Source of the DNA: Litorimonas sp964414555
Lineage (GTDB): Bacteria; Pseudomonadota; Alphaproteobacteria; Caulobacterales; Maricaulaceae
Direction: 5' to 3'
DNA length: 64,000 nt
Assembly: GCA_964414555.1 (NCBI GenBank)
Contig: CAYPWW010000004.1
Span: forward strand, 1-64,000
Position numbers and translations under genes: made by a program. The first letter of the stretch is position 1. Every line of letters begins with the position of its first letter. Positions 1 through 8,791 of the stretch are shown piece after piece. The notes below the pieces were generated by a model, which did no database searches, was not told the origin of the DNA, and saw only the letters and a list, made by a program, of their open reading frames with translations.

Positions 1-1
1 A

Positions 2-262
2 TCCATTGACGAGTCCATCGTCTTGGAAGCGATTGAAGAAGCCATTCAAAAAGCCGCACGCCTGCGTTACGGTGCAGAGCTGGACATCCGCGCCAAGATC
101 AACCCGACCACGGGTGAGCAAACTTTGCGCCGCGTGATCTCTGTTGTCGCCGATGACGAAGTTGAAAATGAGACTATCCAAGTCGGCATTTCTACCGCCA
201 AAATGGATAATAAGCTGATGGAAATCGGTGACGAAATCTCCACAACGCTTCCGCCGCTCTAA
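2..262 (+). CDS. nusA: NusA, N-terminal fragment (5' truncated by window, ends at in-frame TAA)
   Basis: The reading frame is open from the window edge and encodes most of the RNA-polymerase-binding N-terminal domain of transcription factor NusA, with the family motif EAIEEAIQKAARLRYG followed by DIRAKINP. About the first 20 residues lie outside the window. The frame ends at TAA (260-262) just after TTLPPL. In the family this point is a linker that continues directly as D/E-FGR into the S1 domain. The next codons, in the same frame, read FGRVQAQMAKQVI, the expected continuation, so this is one gene split by a stop and not two genes. The stop could be a sequencing or assembly error (GAA to TAA is one substitution) or a genuine split or readthrough. 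Confidence 0.85.
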   Translation, partial: SIDESIVLEAIEEAIQKAARLRYGAELDIRAKINPTTGEQTLRRVISVVADDEVENETIQVGISTAKMDNKLMEIGDEISTTLPPL

Positions 263-283
263 TTTGGTCGCGTCCAAGCGCAA

Positions 284-1585
284 ATGGCGAAGCAAGTCAT
301 TATGGGTAAAGTCCGTGACGCTGAACGTGCGCGCCAATATCTGGAATTCAAAGACCGCGTTGGAGAGATCATCAACGGCATCGTCAAGCGCGTCGAATAT
401 GGTCACATCATTGTCGATCTGGGCCGCGCCGAAGGCGTCATCCGCCGTGACCAAGCCTTGCCGCGTGAAAACGTCAAAGGCGGCGATCGCATCCGCGCCT
501 ATATCATGGATGTCCGCGAAGAACCGCGTGGCAGCCAGATTTTCCTCTCGCGCGCGCATCCGCAATTCATGGCGCAACTCTTCGCGCAAGAAGTGCCGGA
601 AGTATACGAAGGCACGATCCAGATCGTCGGCGTCGCCCGCGACCCCGGTTCCCGCGCCAAAATCGCTGTCTATTCCAACGATAGCTCCATCGATCCAGTC
701 GGCGCTTGCGTCGGTATGCGCGGTTCGCGCGTGCAGGCCGTCGTGAACGAGCTGCAAGGCGAGCGCATCGACATTATCCCTTACACAGAAGACATGGGTG
801 CATTCATCGTCAACGCGTTGCAGCCTGCGACTGTCACGAAAGTCGTCATCGACGAAGCCAATGGCAAAATCGAAGTCGTCGTACCGGAAGAGCAGCTGTC
901 CCTCGCCATTGGGCGTCGCGGCCAGAACGTGCGCCTCGCGTCACAGCTCTCCGGTTGGGCGCTGGATATCCTGACGGAAGAGCAAGAATCTGAGCGTCGC
1001 CAGCAAGAGTTCAAGGAACGCTCCGAGCTGTTCATGCAGGGCCTAGATGTCGACGAAATGGTCGCGCAACTCCTCGTGTCCGAAGGCTTCGTGACGATGG
1101 AAGAAGTTGGCTATGTCGCCCTAGACGACCTGACTTCGATCGAAGGTTTCGATGAGGAAACGGCAGAAGAACTGCAAGCCCGTGCCCGCGAATATCTGGA
1201 CAAAGTCGCAGCCGAGCAAGATGCCAAGCGGAAAGAGCTGGGCGTCGAAGACGGCGTACTAGAGATTGAAGGCGTGACCCTGCCAATGGCGGTCCGTTTC
1301 GGTGAAAATGAAGTCCTGACCGTCGAAGATGTTGCGGGCCTCGTGCCGGACGACCTCAACGGTTACTCCGAATATAAAGACGGCGAGCGCGTCCACGAAG
1401 ACGGCATGATCGAAGACATGAAACTGTCCGAAGAGGAAGCCACGCGCCTCATTATGATGGCCCGTGTCCAAGCTGGCTGGATCGATGCGTCAGCCTTGGA
1501 GCCAGAGGTTGAAGAGGGCGAAGAGGCTGAAGGCGAAGCAGAAGCGCCAACTGCTGAGCCAACCGCCGAGACGCTGTTTAATTAA
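284..1585 (+). CDS. nusA: NusA, S1-KH-KH and C-terminal part
   Basis: This is the body of transcription termination/antitermination factor NusA, which binds RNA polymerase and nascent RNA. The order is an S1 domain (about residues 20-95, GEIINGIVKRVEYG), two KH domains (GACVGMRGSRVQ and LAIGRRGQNVRLAS), then helix-hairpin-helix repeats (EGFVTMEEVGYVALDDL) and an acidic tail ending ETLFN. It is in the same frame as the upstream fragment and separated from it by TAA 260-262. The ATG used here (284) is simply the first Met after the stop and has no convincing ribosome site, so independent translation is doubtful. NusA is normally about 500-600 residues and essential, which makes the stop notable. 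An intrinsic terminator follows, unusual for the head of the nusA-infB operon. Confidence 0.93.
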   Translation: MAKQVIMGKVRDAERARQYLEFKDRVGEIINGIVKRVEYGHIIVDLGRAEGVIRRDQALPRENVKGGDRIRAYIMDVREEPRGSQIFLSRAHPQFMAQLFAQEVPEVYEGTIQIVGVARDPGSRAKIAVYSNDSSIDPVGACVGMRGSRVQAVVNELQGERIDIIPYTEDMGAFIVNALQPATVTKVVIDEANGKIEVVVPEEQLSLAIGRRGQNVRLASQLSGWALDILTEEQESERRQQEFKERSELFMQGLDVDEMVAQLLVSEGFVTMEEVGYVALDDLTSIEGFDEETAEELQARAREYLDKVAAEQDAKRKELGVEDGVLEIEGVTLPMAVRFGENEVLTVEDVAGLVPDDLNGYSEYKDGERVHEDGMIEDMKLSEEEATRLIMMARVQAGWIDASALEPEVEEGEEAEGEAEAPTAEPTAETLFN

Positions 1586-1608
1586 ACCGCTTTTACGGGC
1601 TTAAATTG

Positions 1609-1642
1609 AAAAACCGCTGCTCCGATGGGGTGGCGGTTTTTT
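1609..1642 (+). terminator. Rho-independent terminator after nusA
   Basis: AAACCGC (1611-1617) pairs with GCGGTTT (1633-1639) and runs into a T tract ending at 1642. It lies 23 bases after the nusA stop and would separate nusA from the downstream gluconate and ylxR-infB genes. Confidence 0.75.
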
Positions 1643-1729
1643 CATGGCTAAGGACCTATTTCCCTGACCTAAGGAATGCTCTACCTTTTTGTCTGAACCG
1701 ACGTCACAAGTCGGGCGAAGGGGATAGGC

Positions 1730-3085
1730 ATGGATTTTCTACTCACGCACCGCGTGGTGCTGGCCACGATTTTTTCTGTCGTCGCTTTGCTTGTGCTGAT
1801 CATCCGCTTTCGGATGCATGCTTTTCCAGCCTTATTGCTTGTCAGTCTACTCGGCGCCTTGGCGGGCGGGATGAGCGGTCAAGCCGCGATTGCCACGGTA
1901 ACGCAAGGCATGGGCGGAACGCTCGGTTTTATCGCCATCGTTGTCGGGTTAGGCGCGATGTTCGGTGTGTTTTTAGAAGCAGGCGGCGGCGTGCAGGCGC
2001 TGTCCAAGGCTTTCCTCGACCGCGCGGGATTAAAAGCGGGTCGTTGGACAATTGGTATCGTCGGATTGATCGTGGCCATCCCGGTATTTTTTGATGTCGC
2101 CCTCATTATCCTTGCACCCCTGATTTTCAGCTTGGCCAAACGCGCCAAGGTCGCCCCGCTCGTCTTTGGTTTGCCGCTCCTGGCGGGTCTTGCAACGGCG
2201 CATGCCTTTGTTCCGCCGACGCCGGGACCGATTGCTGTGGCAGAATTACTGGGTGCCGATTTAGGCTGGGTGATCCTGTTCGGGTTGATTGCGGGCGTGC
2301 CGGCCATGCTGATCGCGGGTCCGATCTTTACGGGATTTGCAGAACGACGCGGTTGGCTGGAGCCTGAGGGCACAGCCTTGCCTATGACATTTGATGTGCC
2401 CGACACGCCAGAGCATCCACGCTCGGCCAGAACGGCCCTTGCGATTGTTACGATCCCCCTCGTGTTGATTTTGCTGGCGACCTTAACAAAGACCGTGTTG
2501 GAGCCGGGACCCTTGCGTGAAGTGCTCGGCTTTATCGGCCACCCCTTTGTGGCGCTTCTGATCGCCTGCGGTGCAGCCTATCTGGCGTTCAAACCGCGAA
2601 CCGAGGCAGAACGCAGTGTGTTTTCCCGCGCGCTCTCCAAAGCGTTAGAGCCTACGGGTGCTGTCATCCTGATCACGGGAGCAGGCGGCGCGTTCAAACA
2701 GGTCTTGGTCGACACAGGTGCGGGTGCGCAGCTCGCGGATGCCGCGACGGCTCTGGGCTTGGCTCCCTTGGTGGCAGGCTTTGTGCTGGCACTGCTGGTG
2801 CGCGTGGCACAGGGATCTGCGACAGTCGCGATGATTACGGCGGCGGGCTTAACCGCGCCCCTTGTTGCGAGCGCGGGATTAAGTGCGCCACAAGTCGGCT
2901 TGGTCGTGATCGCGATTGCCTCGGGCGCGAGCGCTTGTTCCCACGTCAATGATTCCGGCTTCTGGCTGGTCAATCGTTACTTCGGGCTCAGTGAGACCCA
3001 GACGTTGAAGACTTGGACTGTCTCAGCCTCGCTTGTTGGCGCGGTTGGATTTTTCGTCTCGGCGCTCTTAATGCTGATTGTCTAG
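1730..3085 (+). CDS. gntP: Gluconate:H+ symporter, GntP family
   Basis: This 451-residue hydrophobic protein has about 12 predicted membrane segments. It carries GntP-family landmarks: the early GLGAMFGVFLEAGGG loop, IPVFFDVALIILAPL, and HAFVPPTPGPIAVAELL. It should import gluconate or a related sugar acid with protons across the inner membrane. The neighbouring convergent gene encodes gluconokinase, and the two 3' ends overlap by 18 bases, supporting a shared role in gluconate use feeding 6-phosphogluconate metabolism. A short non-coding leader of about 140 bases after the nusA terminator could hold its promoter. The pair sits inside the otherwise conserved nusA-ylxR-infB block, suggesting insertion. 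The exact substrate within the family is inferred from gntK. Confidence 0.93.
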   Translation: MDFLLTHRVVLATIFSVVALLVLIIRFRMHAFPALLLVSLLGALAGGMSGQAAIATVTQGMGGTLGFIAIVVGLGAMFGVFLEAGGGVQALSKAFLDRAGLKAGRWTIGIVGLIVAIPVFFDVALIILAPLIFSLAKRAKVAPLVFGLPLLAGLATAHAFVPPTPGPIAVAELLGADLGWVILFGLIAGVPAMLIAGPIFTGFAERRGWLEPEGTALPMTFDVPDTPEHPRSARTALAIVTIPLVLILLATLTKTVLEPGPLREVLGFIGHPFVALLIACGAAYLAFKPRTEAERSVFSRALSKALEPTGAVILITGAGGAFKQVLVDTGAGAQLADAATALGLAPLVAGFVLALLVRVAQGSATVAMITAAGLTAPLVASAGLSAPQVGLVVIAIASGASACSHVNDSGFWLVNRYFGLSETQTLKTWTVSASLVGAVGFFVSALLMLIV

Positions 3086-3571
3086 AGCGCGGCGAATATC
3101 ATTCACAAGATCTGTGAGACTTTGATCGATGGAAACGTGGATCGCCTCGGACGGGACAGTGAGCGCCGCGAACTGGCTGTCGAGTAGGGTCGCATCCATG
3201 AAGTGATTTTCGCGGGCCTGAAGGCGGGCGTGAATTAATTCGCGCGACCCTTCCAGATAAACCCAGATGACCTCTCGCCCGCATTTGGATGAAAGTCCTG
3301 CTTGCACAAAAGGCGTCAGGGCGGAGCAAGCGAGGATGATCTGGGGGGCGGCTGATCTGGCAACGGCTTGCGCCATCGCAGCGACCCAGTCCGCACGATC
3401 TGCATCTGTCAGCGGAGTGCCTCCCGACATTTTCGCGACATTTGCCTCTGAATGAAAATCATCCCCTTCCAGCACGGGCCACCCCGTCGCCGCTCTCAGC
3501 GCCTCTGCTGCGCTAGATTTCCCGCAGCCGGAGACGCCCATCAGGACCGTGAGAGTTTTTGTCTGGGTCAT
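3068..3571 (-). CDS. gntK: Gluconokinase
   Basis: This ATP-dependent kinase converts D-gluconate to 6-phosphogluconate. The P-loop GVSGCGKS is at residues 12-19, followed by the family motifs EGDDFHSEANVAKMSGG and LTDADRADW. The downstream ACSALTP segment and the VYLEG / ENHFMD region also match GntK. Its 167 residues are normal for the family. It runs antisense to the permease gene with an 18-base 3' overlap, so the two are not one transcript but form a functional pair. No GntR regulator is present nearby. Confidence 0.95.
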   Translation of the reverse strand: MTQTKTLTVLMGVSGCGKSSAAEALRAATGWPVLEGDDFHSEANVAKMSGGTPLTDADRADWVAAMAQAVARSAAPQIILACSALTPFVQAGLSSKCGREVIWVYLEGSRELIHARLQARENHFMDATLLDSQFAALTVPSEAIHVSIDQSLTDLVNDIRRALDNQH

Positions 3572-3723
3572 CGCAAAAGCCTAACAGCCCAACCACAAAA
3601 GAACTAGCCACGCCCTAGTGGCAGAAGGAGAACGGCTTTTGCCTTATGGGTCTATTTTCAGTTTGGGTAAGTTTGGCGATTTGTAACGTGGGCCAGAAAA
3701 ATGAAGCCAATAATACCAAACGT

Positions 3724-3897
3724 ATGTCACGCAATCGCCTCGCCATCATTTATCGTCTGGTTTTCGTTGGCCTGGCGCTGTCCGCTGTGTCTGGTTGTGC
3801 TATAGTGCAGGCAGTCTACGACGACAAAGCCGAAACCGAATGTGAAGGCTATAATCGCCCAGGCGTGCCAGAGGTGCCCAACTGTCGCGAGCGTTAG
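3724..3897 (+). CDS. Small lipoprotein of unknown function
   Basis: This 57-residue protein starts with a basic N-terminus and a hydrophobic segment ending in the lipobox AVSGC, so it is probably lipidated at Cys and exported. The mature part is about 35 residues and carries two further Cys (ETECEGYNRPGVPEVPNC), which could form a disulphide. An in-frame ATG at 3646 would add 26 residues in front of the signal sequence. I prefer 3724 because it places the signal peptide at the N-terminus, though neither start has a good ribosome site. Similar tiny lipoproteins near metabolic genes are common and uncharacterised. No function is assigned. Confidence 0.55.
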   Translation: MSRNRLAIIYRLVFVGLALSAVSGCAIVQAVYDDKAETECEGYNRPGVPEVPNCRER

Positions 3898-3921
3898 CTA
3901 GACATAGGCTTACTGCGCCCC

Positions 3922-4632
3922 TTGCTATGGCGCGCCAGACCTCCCATATCGCGCATCTTGAACACATCACCTTCCATCGATAGCCCAGACAAACGCGGTC
4001 ACAAATCGCGAGAGCGCACCTGCGTGGCGCGCGGCGAGGTCCGCGACCCAGATTTGATGCTACGCTTCGTCGTCAGCCCTGACGGCATTGTTGTGCCTGA
4101 CATAAAGGGCAAGCTACCCGGACGCGGGGTTTGGGTCAGCGCAACGCGCGAGGATTTGCAGGCGGCCATAACAAAAGGCGGCTTCAAGCGCGGGTTCAAA
4201 TCTAATGTAAACATTCCAGATGATTTGGTTGAACAGGTCGCGGCGGGATTGCGTCGCCAGATGCTGTCTCTGATCGGGATGGCCAAGAAATCTGGCCAGC
4301 TGCAAATGGGCTTTGATCAGGTGATGTCCGCAGCGCGCGCAGATGTTCTAGGTTGGCGCATCGAGGCGGCAGACGGCTCGCCCGATGGTCGCGGGAAAAT
4401 TCGGACGTTATCCAAAGCGATTAGCCATGAGCTGGAACGGCCGCTGCCGCGGGTTATTGGCTGTTTCACCGCGGATGAGTTGGGACAGGTTTTAGGCCGA
4501 GATCGTCTGATCCATGCCGCCGTTCCACCCGGCAAGCTGGCCAAGGCGATTGGCCTGTCCGCGCAACGTTTGACAGGCTTTGTCCCGCTCATCCCAGAGG
4601 GTTGGCCCGACGGCCAGCACGAGATTTTCTAG
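3922..4632 (+). CDS. YlxR (DUF448)-L7Ae fusion RNA-binding protein
   Basis: This predicted RNA-binding protein is characteristic of the nusA-infB operon in Alphaproteobacteria. The DUF448/YlxR domain begins at SRERTCVARGEV (about residue 29) and includes LPGRGVWVSATREDL. It is followed by an L7Ae/L30e-like domain (about residues 110-230) with the segment MIGMAKKSGQLQMGFDQV-like in position (seen as SLIGMAKKSGQL). The protein ends 185 bases before infB. The start is uncertain: TTG at 3922 or TTG at 3958. The only ATG (3927) is in another frame and stops after 18 codons. It probably acts in ribosome assembly or RNA metabolism, by family knowledge. Confidence 0.88.
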   Translation: MLWRARPPISRILNTSPSIDSPDKRGHKSRERTCVARGEVRDPDLMLRFVVSPDGIVVPDIKGKLPGRGVWVSATREDLQAAITKGGFKRGFKSNVNIPDDLVEQVAAGLRRQMLSLIGMAKKSGQLQMGFDQVMSAARADVLGWRIEAADGSPDGRGKIRTLSKAISHELERPLPRVIGCFTADELGQVLGRDRLIHAAVPPGKLAKAIGLSAQRLTGFVPLIPEGWPDGQHEIF

Positions 4633-4817
4633 TGCGCGCGTAGACCCGCATTCCGGGCGGCGAGACGGCCCGGCACACGCAAAATTAAGAACCGAGATTG
4701 CAGGTTGCCAAAGCCAGTAATCCCGTTAGGTTACGCGCACTTTCGCGCGAGCAAGGAAAACGAGAGACGAGGTGGCCCCCGGCGTTATGAACCGGCCCCG
4801 CCCCGTATGAAAAAGAT

Positions 4818-7403
4818 ATGACAGACAGTAATGATAAAAAACCTGGCGCACGTCGCCCGTTGACGTTGGGCGGCAATCGCGGGGCGTCCGCGCGCCGCTC
4901 TAATGTGCGCTCGGCCGTGGTCGTAGAGAAGAAGAAGAAGGTCCTCGTTCGTCCGGGTATGAAAAAGCCTGGCGCGTCCAAAACGGCTTCGCCGATCGCT
5001 CCGCCCAAAACAATGGCTCCGCCTAAGGCGGCTGCGCCAAAAACGGCGAGCCCGGCTGCGCCCGTAGCGCCGAAGCCAGCGCCGGTTTTGACCAAAGATG
5101 AACAGATCGCAGAAGCCGCTCGGCGCCTAGGTCTTTCCAAGGCGGAATATGTCAAACGCCAAGCGGCGCTGACCTCTGCCCAAAAAGAGCAAGAAGAGCG
5201 GGCCGCCAAACGCAAGGCCGAAGAGATGGAACGCCTTGCCCGTGTGAAAGCGGAACGCGATCTACTCGAAGCGAAAAAGCGCGAGGAAGAGGCCGCAGAG
5301 CTGGCCCGCCTCGAAGAGGAAGAGCGCAAGAAAAAAGCCGAAGAGGCTGAGGCGCAAGCCAAGCTACAGAAAAAAGCTGTGGGTTCGCCGCTGGAGAAGA
5401 AGCAGACGGATAATCGCACAGAGCTGGAAAAGGCCGGTGGTCGCGTCAAGAAAAAGCGCGCGACGCCACCGCCGACCCGCTCCAAGGGCGAAACAAAACG
5501 CCGACGCGGTAAGCTGACGATTGTCTCGGCGCTGGCCGGTAATGACGAACGCCAACGCTCGCTCGCTTCGATGAAGCGGGCGCGTGAACGCGAAAAGGCT
5601 CGCCAACGTGGCGGCGGTCGCGGTGCGGATAAAGTCCAACGGGAAGTCGTTATTCCCGAAGCTATCTCGATTGCTGATCTGGCGAACCGGATGAGCGAAC
5701 GCGGCGGCGCGGTTGTGAAATACCTGATGAACGCGGGCGAGATGCATACAGTCAATGACGTTATTGATGCAGATCTTGCGCAGCTGATCGTTGAGGACTT
5801 TGGTCACACGGTCAAACGTGTCTCGGCTGCGGATGTGGAAGATGATTTTATCATCGACGATACGCCGTCTGATGAAAAAGATCGCAAACCGCGGGCACCA
5901 GTCATCGCCGTCATGGGTCACGTTGACCACGGTAAGACCTCGCTCTTGGATGCCTTGCGGACGACGGACGTCGCCTCTGGAGAGGCCGGCGGTATCACGC
6001 AACATATTGGTGCTTATCAGATCGAGCTGAAGTCCGGGGACAAGATCACCGTGCTGGATACGCCCGGTCACGCGGCATTTTCTGAAATGCGGACGCGCGG
6101 TGCCGAAGCCGTGGACATTGTCGTCCTCGTTGTGGCGGCGGATGATGGCGTCATGCCGCAGACGATTGAATCGATTAAATTCGCCCAAGGCGCTGACAAG
6201 CCGATCATCGTCGCAATCAATAAAATGGACGCTTATGAGGCGAATGCACAAAAGGTCGAAACCGACCTGCTGCAGCATAATGTTATCACCGAGAGCATGT
6301 CCGGCGACGTTCAGGCCATTCCGGTTTCCGCCAAGGAAAAGACCGGCTTGCAAGATTTGGCAGAGGCCATCGTCAACCAAGCTGAACTTATGGAGTTGAA
6401 GGCGAACCCAACGCGCAATGCTGATGGTCTCGTGATCGAGTCCAAGATTGAAAAAGGCCGCGGCGCTGTCGCAACATTGCTCGTCAAGCGCGGCACGCTG
6501 GAACGCGGCGCTGTCGTCGTGGCGGGCGAACATTGGGGCAAGGTCAAAGCCATGATGGACGAGAAGGGCAAGCCTGTGAAAAAGGCGGGTCCGTCCACGG
6601 CGATCGAGCTGATGGGTCTCGACGGCGCACCGATGCCGGGCGAGCCATTCGCTGTTGTTTCTGACGAGCAAAAAGCCCGCGAAATCACGGAATACCGTGT
6701 AGAGAAGCGTAAAAATACGGAAGTCTCTGCGCCATCGGCTATGGCGTCGATGGAACAGATGATGGCGAAGCTGCAGAACAAGGAAGTCTCTGACCTGCCT
6801 GTTCTGATTAAAGCCGATGTTGAAGGCTCCGCGCAGGCGATCAAGTCTTCGCTGGAGGCGCTCGGTAATGACGAAGTGCGCGCACGCGTTGTATATTCGG
6901 CCGCTGGCGGTATTTCCGAATCCGACGTGCAGCAGGCTAAAACGGCGAATGCGCCGATCCTCGCCTTTAATGTTCGTGCCAATCGCCAAGCCAAAGATCT
7001 GGCTGAGCGCGAAGGCGTCGAGATCCGCTACTACTCGATCATCTATAACCTGTTGGACGAGATCAAAGGCGCGCTGGAAGGCATGCTGAAACCGGAACGT
7101 CGCGAAACCTTCATCGGTTACGCCGAAATCCTGGAAGTCTTTGACATTACCAAGCTGGGCAAGGTTGCCGGTTGTAAGGTCACAGAAGGTCGTGTCGAAC
7201 GCGGGTCCGGCGTGCGGCTATTGCGCGACGATGTCGTCATCCATGAAGGCGAGTTGTCCACGCTCAAACGCTTCAAAGACGAAGTGCCAAAAGTCCAATC
7301 CGGTATGGAATGTGGCATGGGCTTTGAGGGCTATCACGACCTGCGCAAAGGCGATCAGATCGAGTGCTTCACGGTAGAGATGCTAGACCGGACGCTGGAT
7401 TAG
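4818..7403 (+). CDS. infB: Translation initiation factor IF-2
   Basis: This GTPase places initiator fMet-tRNA on the 30S subunit. It has 861 residues. The long basic and Ala/Lys/Glu-rich N-terminal region (about 1-290) is typical of proteobacterial IF-2. An IF2-N domain follows (ISIADLANRMSERGG), then the G domain with GHVDHGKTS at 367, DTPGHAAF near 414 and NKMD near 468, then the beta-barrel and C-terminal domains ending MLDRTLD. A mini-ORF of four codons (ATG at 4807, MKKI, stop TGA) overlaps the start as ATGA and could couple translation. A strong terminator follows the stop. The long antisense frames across the gene are codon-composition shadows. Confidence 0.97.
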   Translation: MTDSNDKKPGARRPLTLGGNRGASARRSNVRSAVVVEKKKKVLVRPGMKKPGASKTASPIAPPKTMAPPKAAAPKTASPAAPVAPKPAPVLTKDEQIAEAARRLGLSKAEYVKRQAALTSAQKEQEERAAKRKAEEMERLARVKAERDLLEAKKREEEAAELARLEEEERKKKAEEAEAQAKLQKKAVGSPLEKKQTDNRTELEKAGGRVKKKRATPPPTRSKGETKRRRGKLTIVSALAGNDERQRSLASMKRAREREKARQRGGGRGADKVQREVVIPEAISIADLANRMSERGGAVVKYLMNAGEMHTVNDVIDADLAQLIVEDFGHTVKRVSAADVEDDFIIDDTPSDEKDRKPRAPVIAVMGHVDHGKTSLLDALRTTDVASGEAGGITQHIGAYQIELKSGDKITVLDTPGHAAFSEMRTRGAEAVDIVVLVVAADDGVMPQTIESIKFAQGADKPIIVAINKMDAYEANAQKVETDLLQHNVITESMSGDVQAIPVSAKEKTGLQDLAEAIVNQAELMELKANPTRNADGLVIESKIEKGRGAVATLLVKRGTLERGAVVVAGEHWGKVKAMMDEKGKPVKKAGPSTAIELMGLDGAPMPGEPFAVVSDEQKAREITEYRVEKRKNTEVSAPSAMASMEQMMAKLQNKEVSDLPVLIKADVEGSAQAIKSSLEALGNDEVRARVVYSAAGGISESDVQQAKTANAPILAFNVRANRQAKDLAEREGVEIRYYSIIYNLLDEIKGALEGMLKPERRETFIGYAEILEVFDITKLGKVAGCKVTEGRVERGSGVRLLRDDVVIHEGELSTLKRFKDEVPKVQSGMECGMGFEGYHDLRKGDQIECFTVEMLDRTLD

Positions 7404-7428
7404 GTTCCACCCAAATCACAAAATCAAC

Positions 7429-7461
7429 AACCCGCTCCAACTCTGTTGGGGCGGGTTTTTT
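7429..7461 (+). terminator. Rho-independent terminator after infB
   Basis: A 12-base stem, AACCCGCTCCAA (7429-7440) with TTGGGGCGGGTT (7446-7457), has one G-U pair and a 5-base loop, and is followed by T residues to 7461. It lies 25 bases after the infB stop. Confidence 0.9.
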
Positions 7462-7483
7462 CGTTGATGGTGGGAAGCGTGTC

Positions 7484-8302
7484 CTACTTCAGCATTTGTC
7501 CCAGCGCGCGGTCGAACATGCGGTCGCTGAGCCAGCGGCGCATAGCCAGCGTTGTGCGGGCCATTTTCCCGGCGACATAGCGCGTTTTGGGGCGCTTTGC
7601 GTCCACGGCTTTTAATATCACATCAGCGATGACTTGCGGGCGTGTGCTCGGGGAATTGTCATAAATTGATTTCTGACCCTTGACGACACGCCGCGCGAGG
7701 TCGCCATAAGGGCCGCTGCCCGACATCTCGATCATCGGGTCGGTCATGACATCGCCAAAGCCGCTATTAATCGCGCCGGGTTCAATGATGCTGACATCGA
7801 TTCCGAAGCTAGCCATTTCGACGCGCAGGCAATCGCTCCAGCCTTCCAGCGCGTGTTTCGTTGCATGATACCACGCGCCTAGCGGACTATAGACCTTCCC
7901 GCCGACGGAGGTGATGTTGAGGATATGCCCGCTGCGTCTTTCGCGCATGTGTGGCAGAACACGCTGCGTCAGATCGGCGAGGCCAAATAGATTGACCTCG
8001 AATTGGCGACGGGCGGTTTCAATCGGCACATCTTCCACGGCGCCGTATACGGCGTATCCTGCATTATTAATCAGGACATCAATGTGCCCTTGTTCTGCGA
8101 GGATGCGCGACACGGCATCGGCGACTTGTGCCGTGTTGGTCACGTCCATTGCGATGGCATGACCACCAGCCTCCACCAGATCAGACATTTTCTCGACGCG
8201 TCGCGCGGCACCATACACCCTGTGGCCAGCCGCGATCAAGGTCAGGGCGGTGGCGTGTCCAATGCCGGAGGATGCCCCGGTGATAAGAATGACTTTTGAC
8301 AT
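7484..8302 (-). CDS. Short-chain dehydrogenase/reductase (SDR)
   Basis: This is a classical SDR oxidoreductase with a Rossmann fold. TGASSGIG is at residues 8-15, NNAG at 79-82, and the catalytic triad is Ser132, Tyr145 and Lys149 (YHATKHA). Its 272 residues are normal for the family. I chose the start at 8302 (MSKVILITG) because AGGGG lies about 8 bases upstream. A longer frame to 8374 only adds unrelated residues. It lies antisense inside the infB-rbfA interval, which is usually tight, so it looks like an insertion. The C-terminal segment (GKMARTTLAMRRWLSDRMFD) resembles SDRs annotated as acting on lipids or steroids, but the substrate is unknown. Confidence 0.9.
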   Translation of the reverse strand: MSKVILITGASSGIGHATALTLIAAGHRVYGAARRVEKMSDLVEAGGHAIAMDVTNTAQVADAVSRILAEQGHIDVLINNAGYAVYGAVEDVPIETARRQFEVNLFGLADLTQRVLPHMRERRSGHILNITSVGGKVYSPLGAWYHATKHALEGWSDCLRVEMASFGIDVSIIEPGAINSGFGDVMTDPMIEMSGSGPYGDLARRVVKGQKSIYDNSPSTRPQVIADVILKAVDAKRPKTRYVAGKMARTTLAMRRWLSDRMFDRALGQMLK

Positions 8303-8404
8303 ATTGCACGCCCCTTTGTGTGATGACGATGTTCTATCACCCACAACAGCGCAAGCTAGAGGGATGTCTGGCAATCTGCGCTAAGCCACCCTATCTGTCC
8401 CAGC

Positions 8405-8788
8405 ATGAGCAAGAACCGACCCCCTTCCCAACGCCAGCTGAAAGCCGGCGAACTGATCCGCCGCGCGCTGGCCGATATCCTGGCGCGAGAGCATTTGCGC
8501 GATCCTGATTTACAAGGCGTGTCTGTGACGATTGGCGAGGTGCGGGCGTCCCCCGATCTGAAACATGCCATCGTTTATGCCGCGCCACTGGGTGATCACC
8601 CGGATCCGGATAAGGTCATCAAGGGCTTACAGCGTTGTGGCTCGTTCCTGCGGGGACGCTTGGGGCGCGAGATGGAGATGAAATCCACGCCGCGACTGCG
8701 CTTTGTTCGGGATGAGAGCTTTGATACGGCCGATGATATGGCGCGCCTGCTCTCTGACCCGAAAGTCGCCCAGGACTTGGATCGCTAG
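8405..8788 (+). CDS. rbfA: Ribosome-binding factor A
   Basis: This 127-residue KH-like protein binds the immature 30S subunit and helps mature the 16S rRNA 5' end. Diagnostic segments are RQLKAGELIRRALADIL at the N-terminus, SVTIGEVRASPDLKHAIVY in the centre, and MKSTPRLRFVRDES near the C-terminus. It belongs to the infB-rbfA-truB-rpsO-pnp series. Here it is separated from infB by an antisense SDR gene and from truB by an antisense lipoprotein gene, so it probably has its own promoter in the 100 bases upstream. Confidence 0.96.
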   Translation: MSKNRPPSQRQLKAGELIRRALADILAREHLRDPDLQGVSVTIGEVRASPDLKHAIVYAAPLGDHPDPDKVIKGLQRCGSFLRGRLGREMEMKSTPRLRFVRDESFDTADDMARLLSDPKVAQDLDR

Positions 8789-8791
8789 ATA

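Noticed and set aside
4633..4817. Possible tRNA or structured RNA between ylxR-L7Ae and infB
   Set aside because: No cloverleaf or T-loop consensus was found. Only short GC-rich inverted repeats are present.
5364..6989. Open frame of 541 codons antisense to infB (and another of 356 codons at 4685-5755)
   Set aside because: Composition follows the complement of the infB codon pattern, with His/Arg/Asp- or Ser/Arg-rich low-quality protein. No start context or family match is visible, and infB is certain on the other strand.
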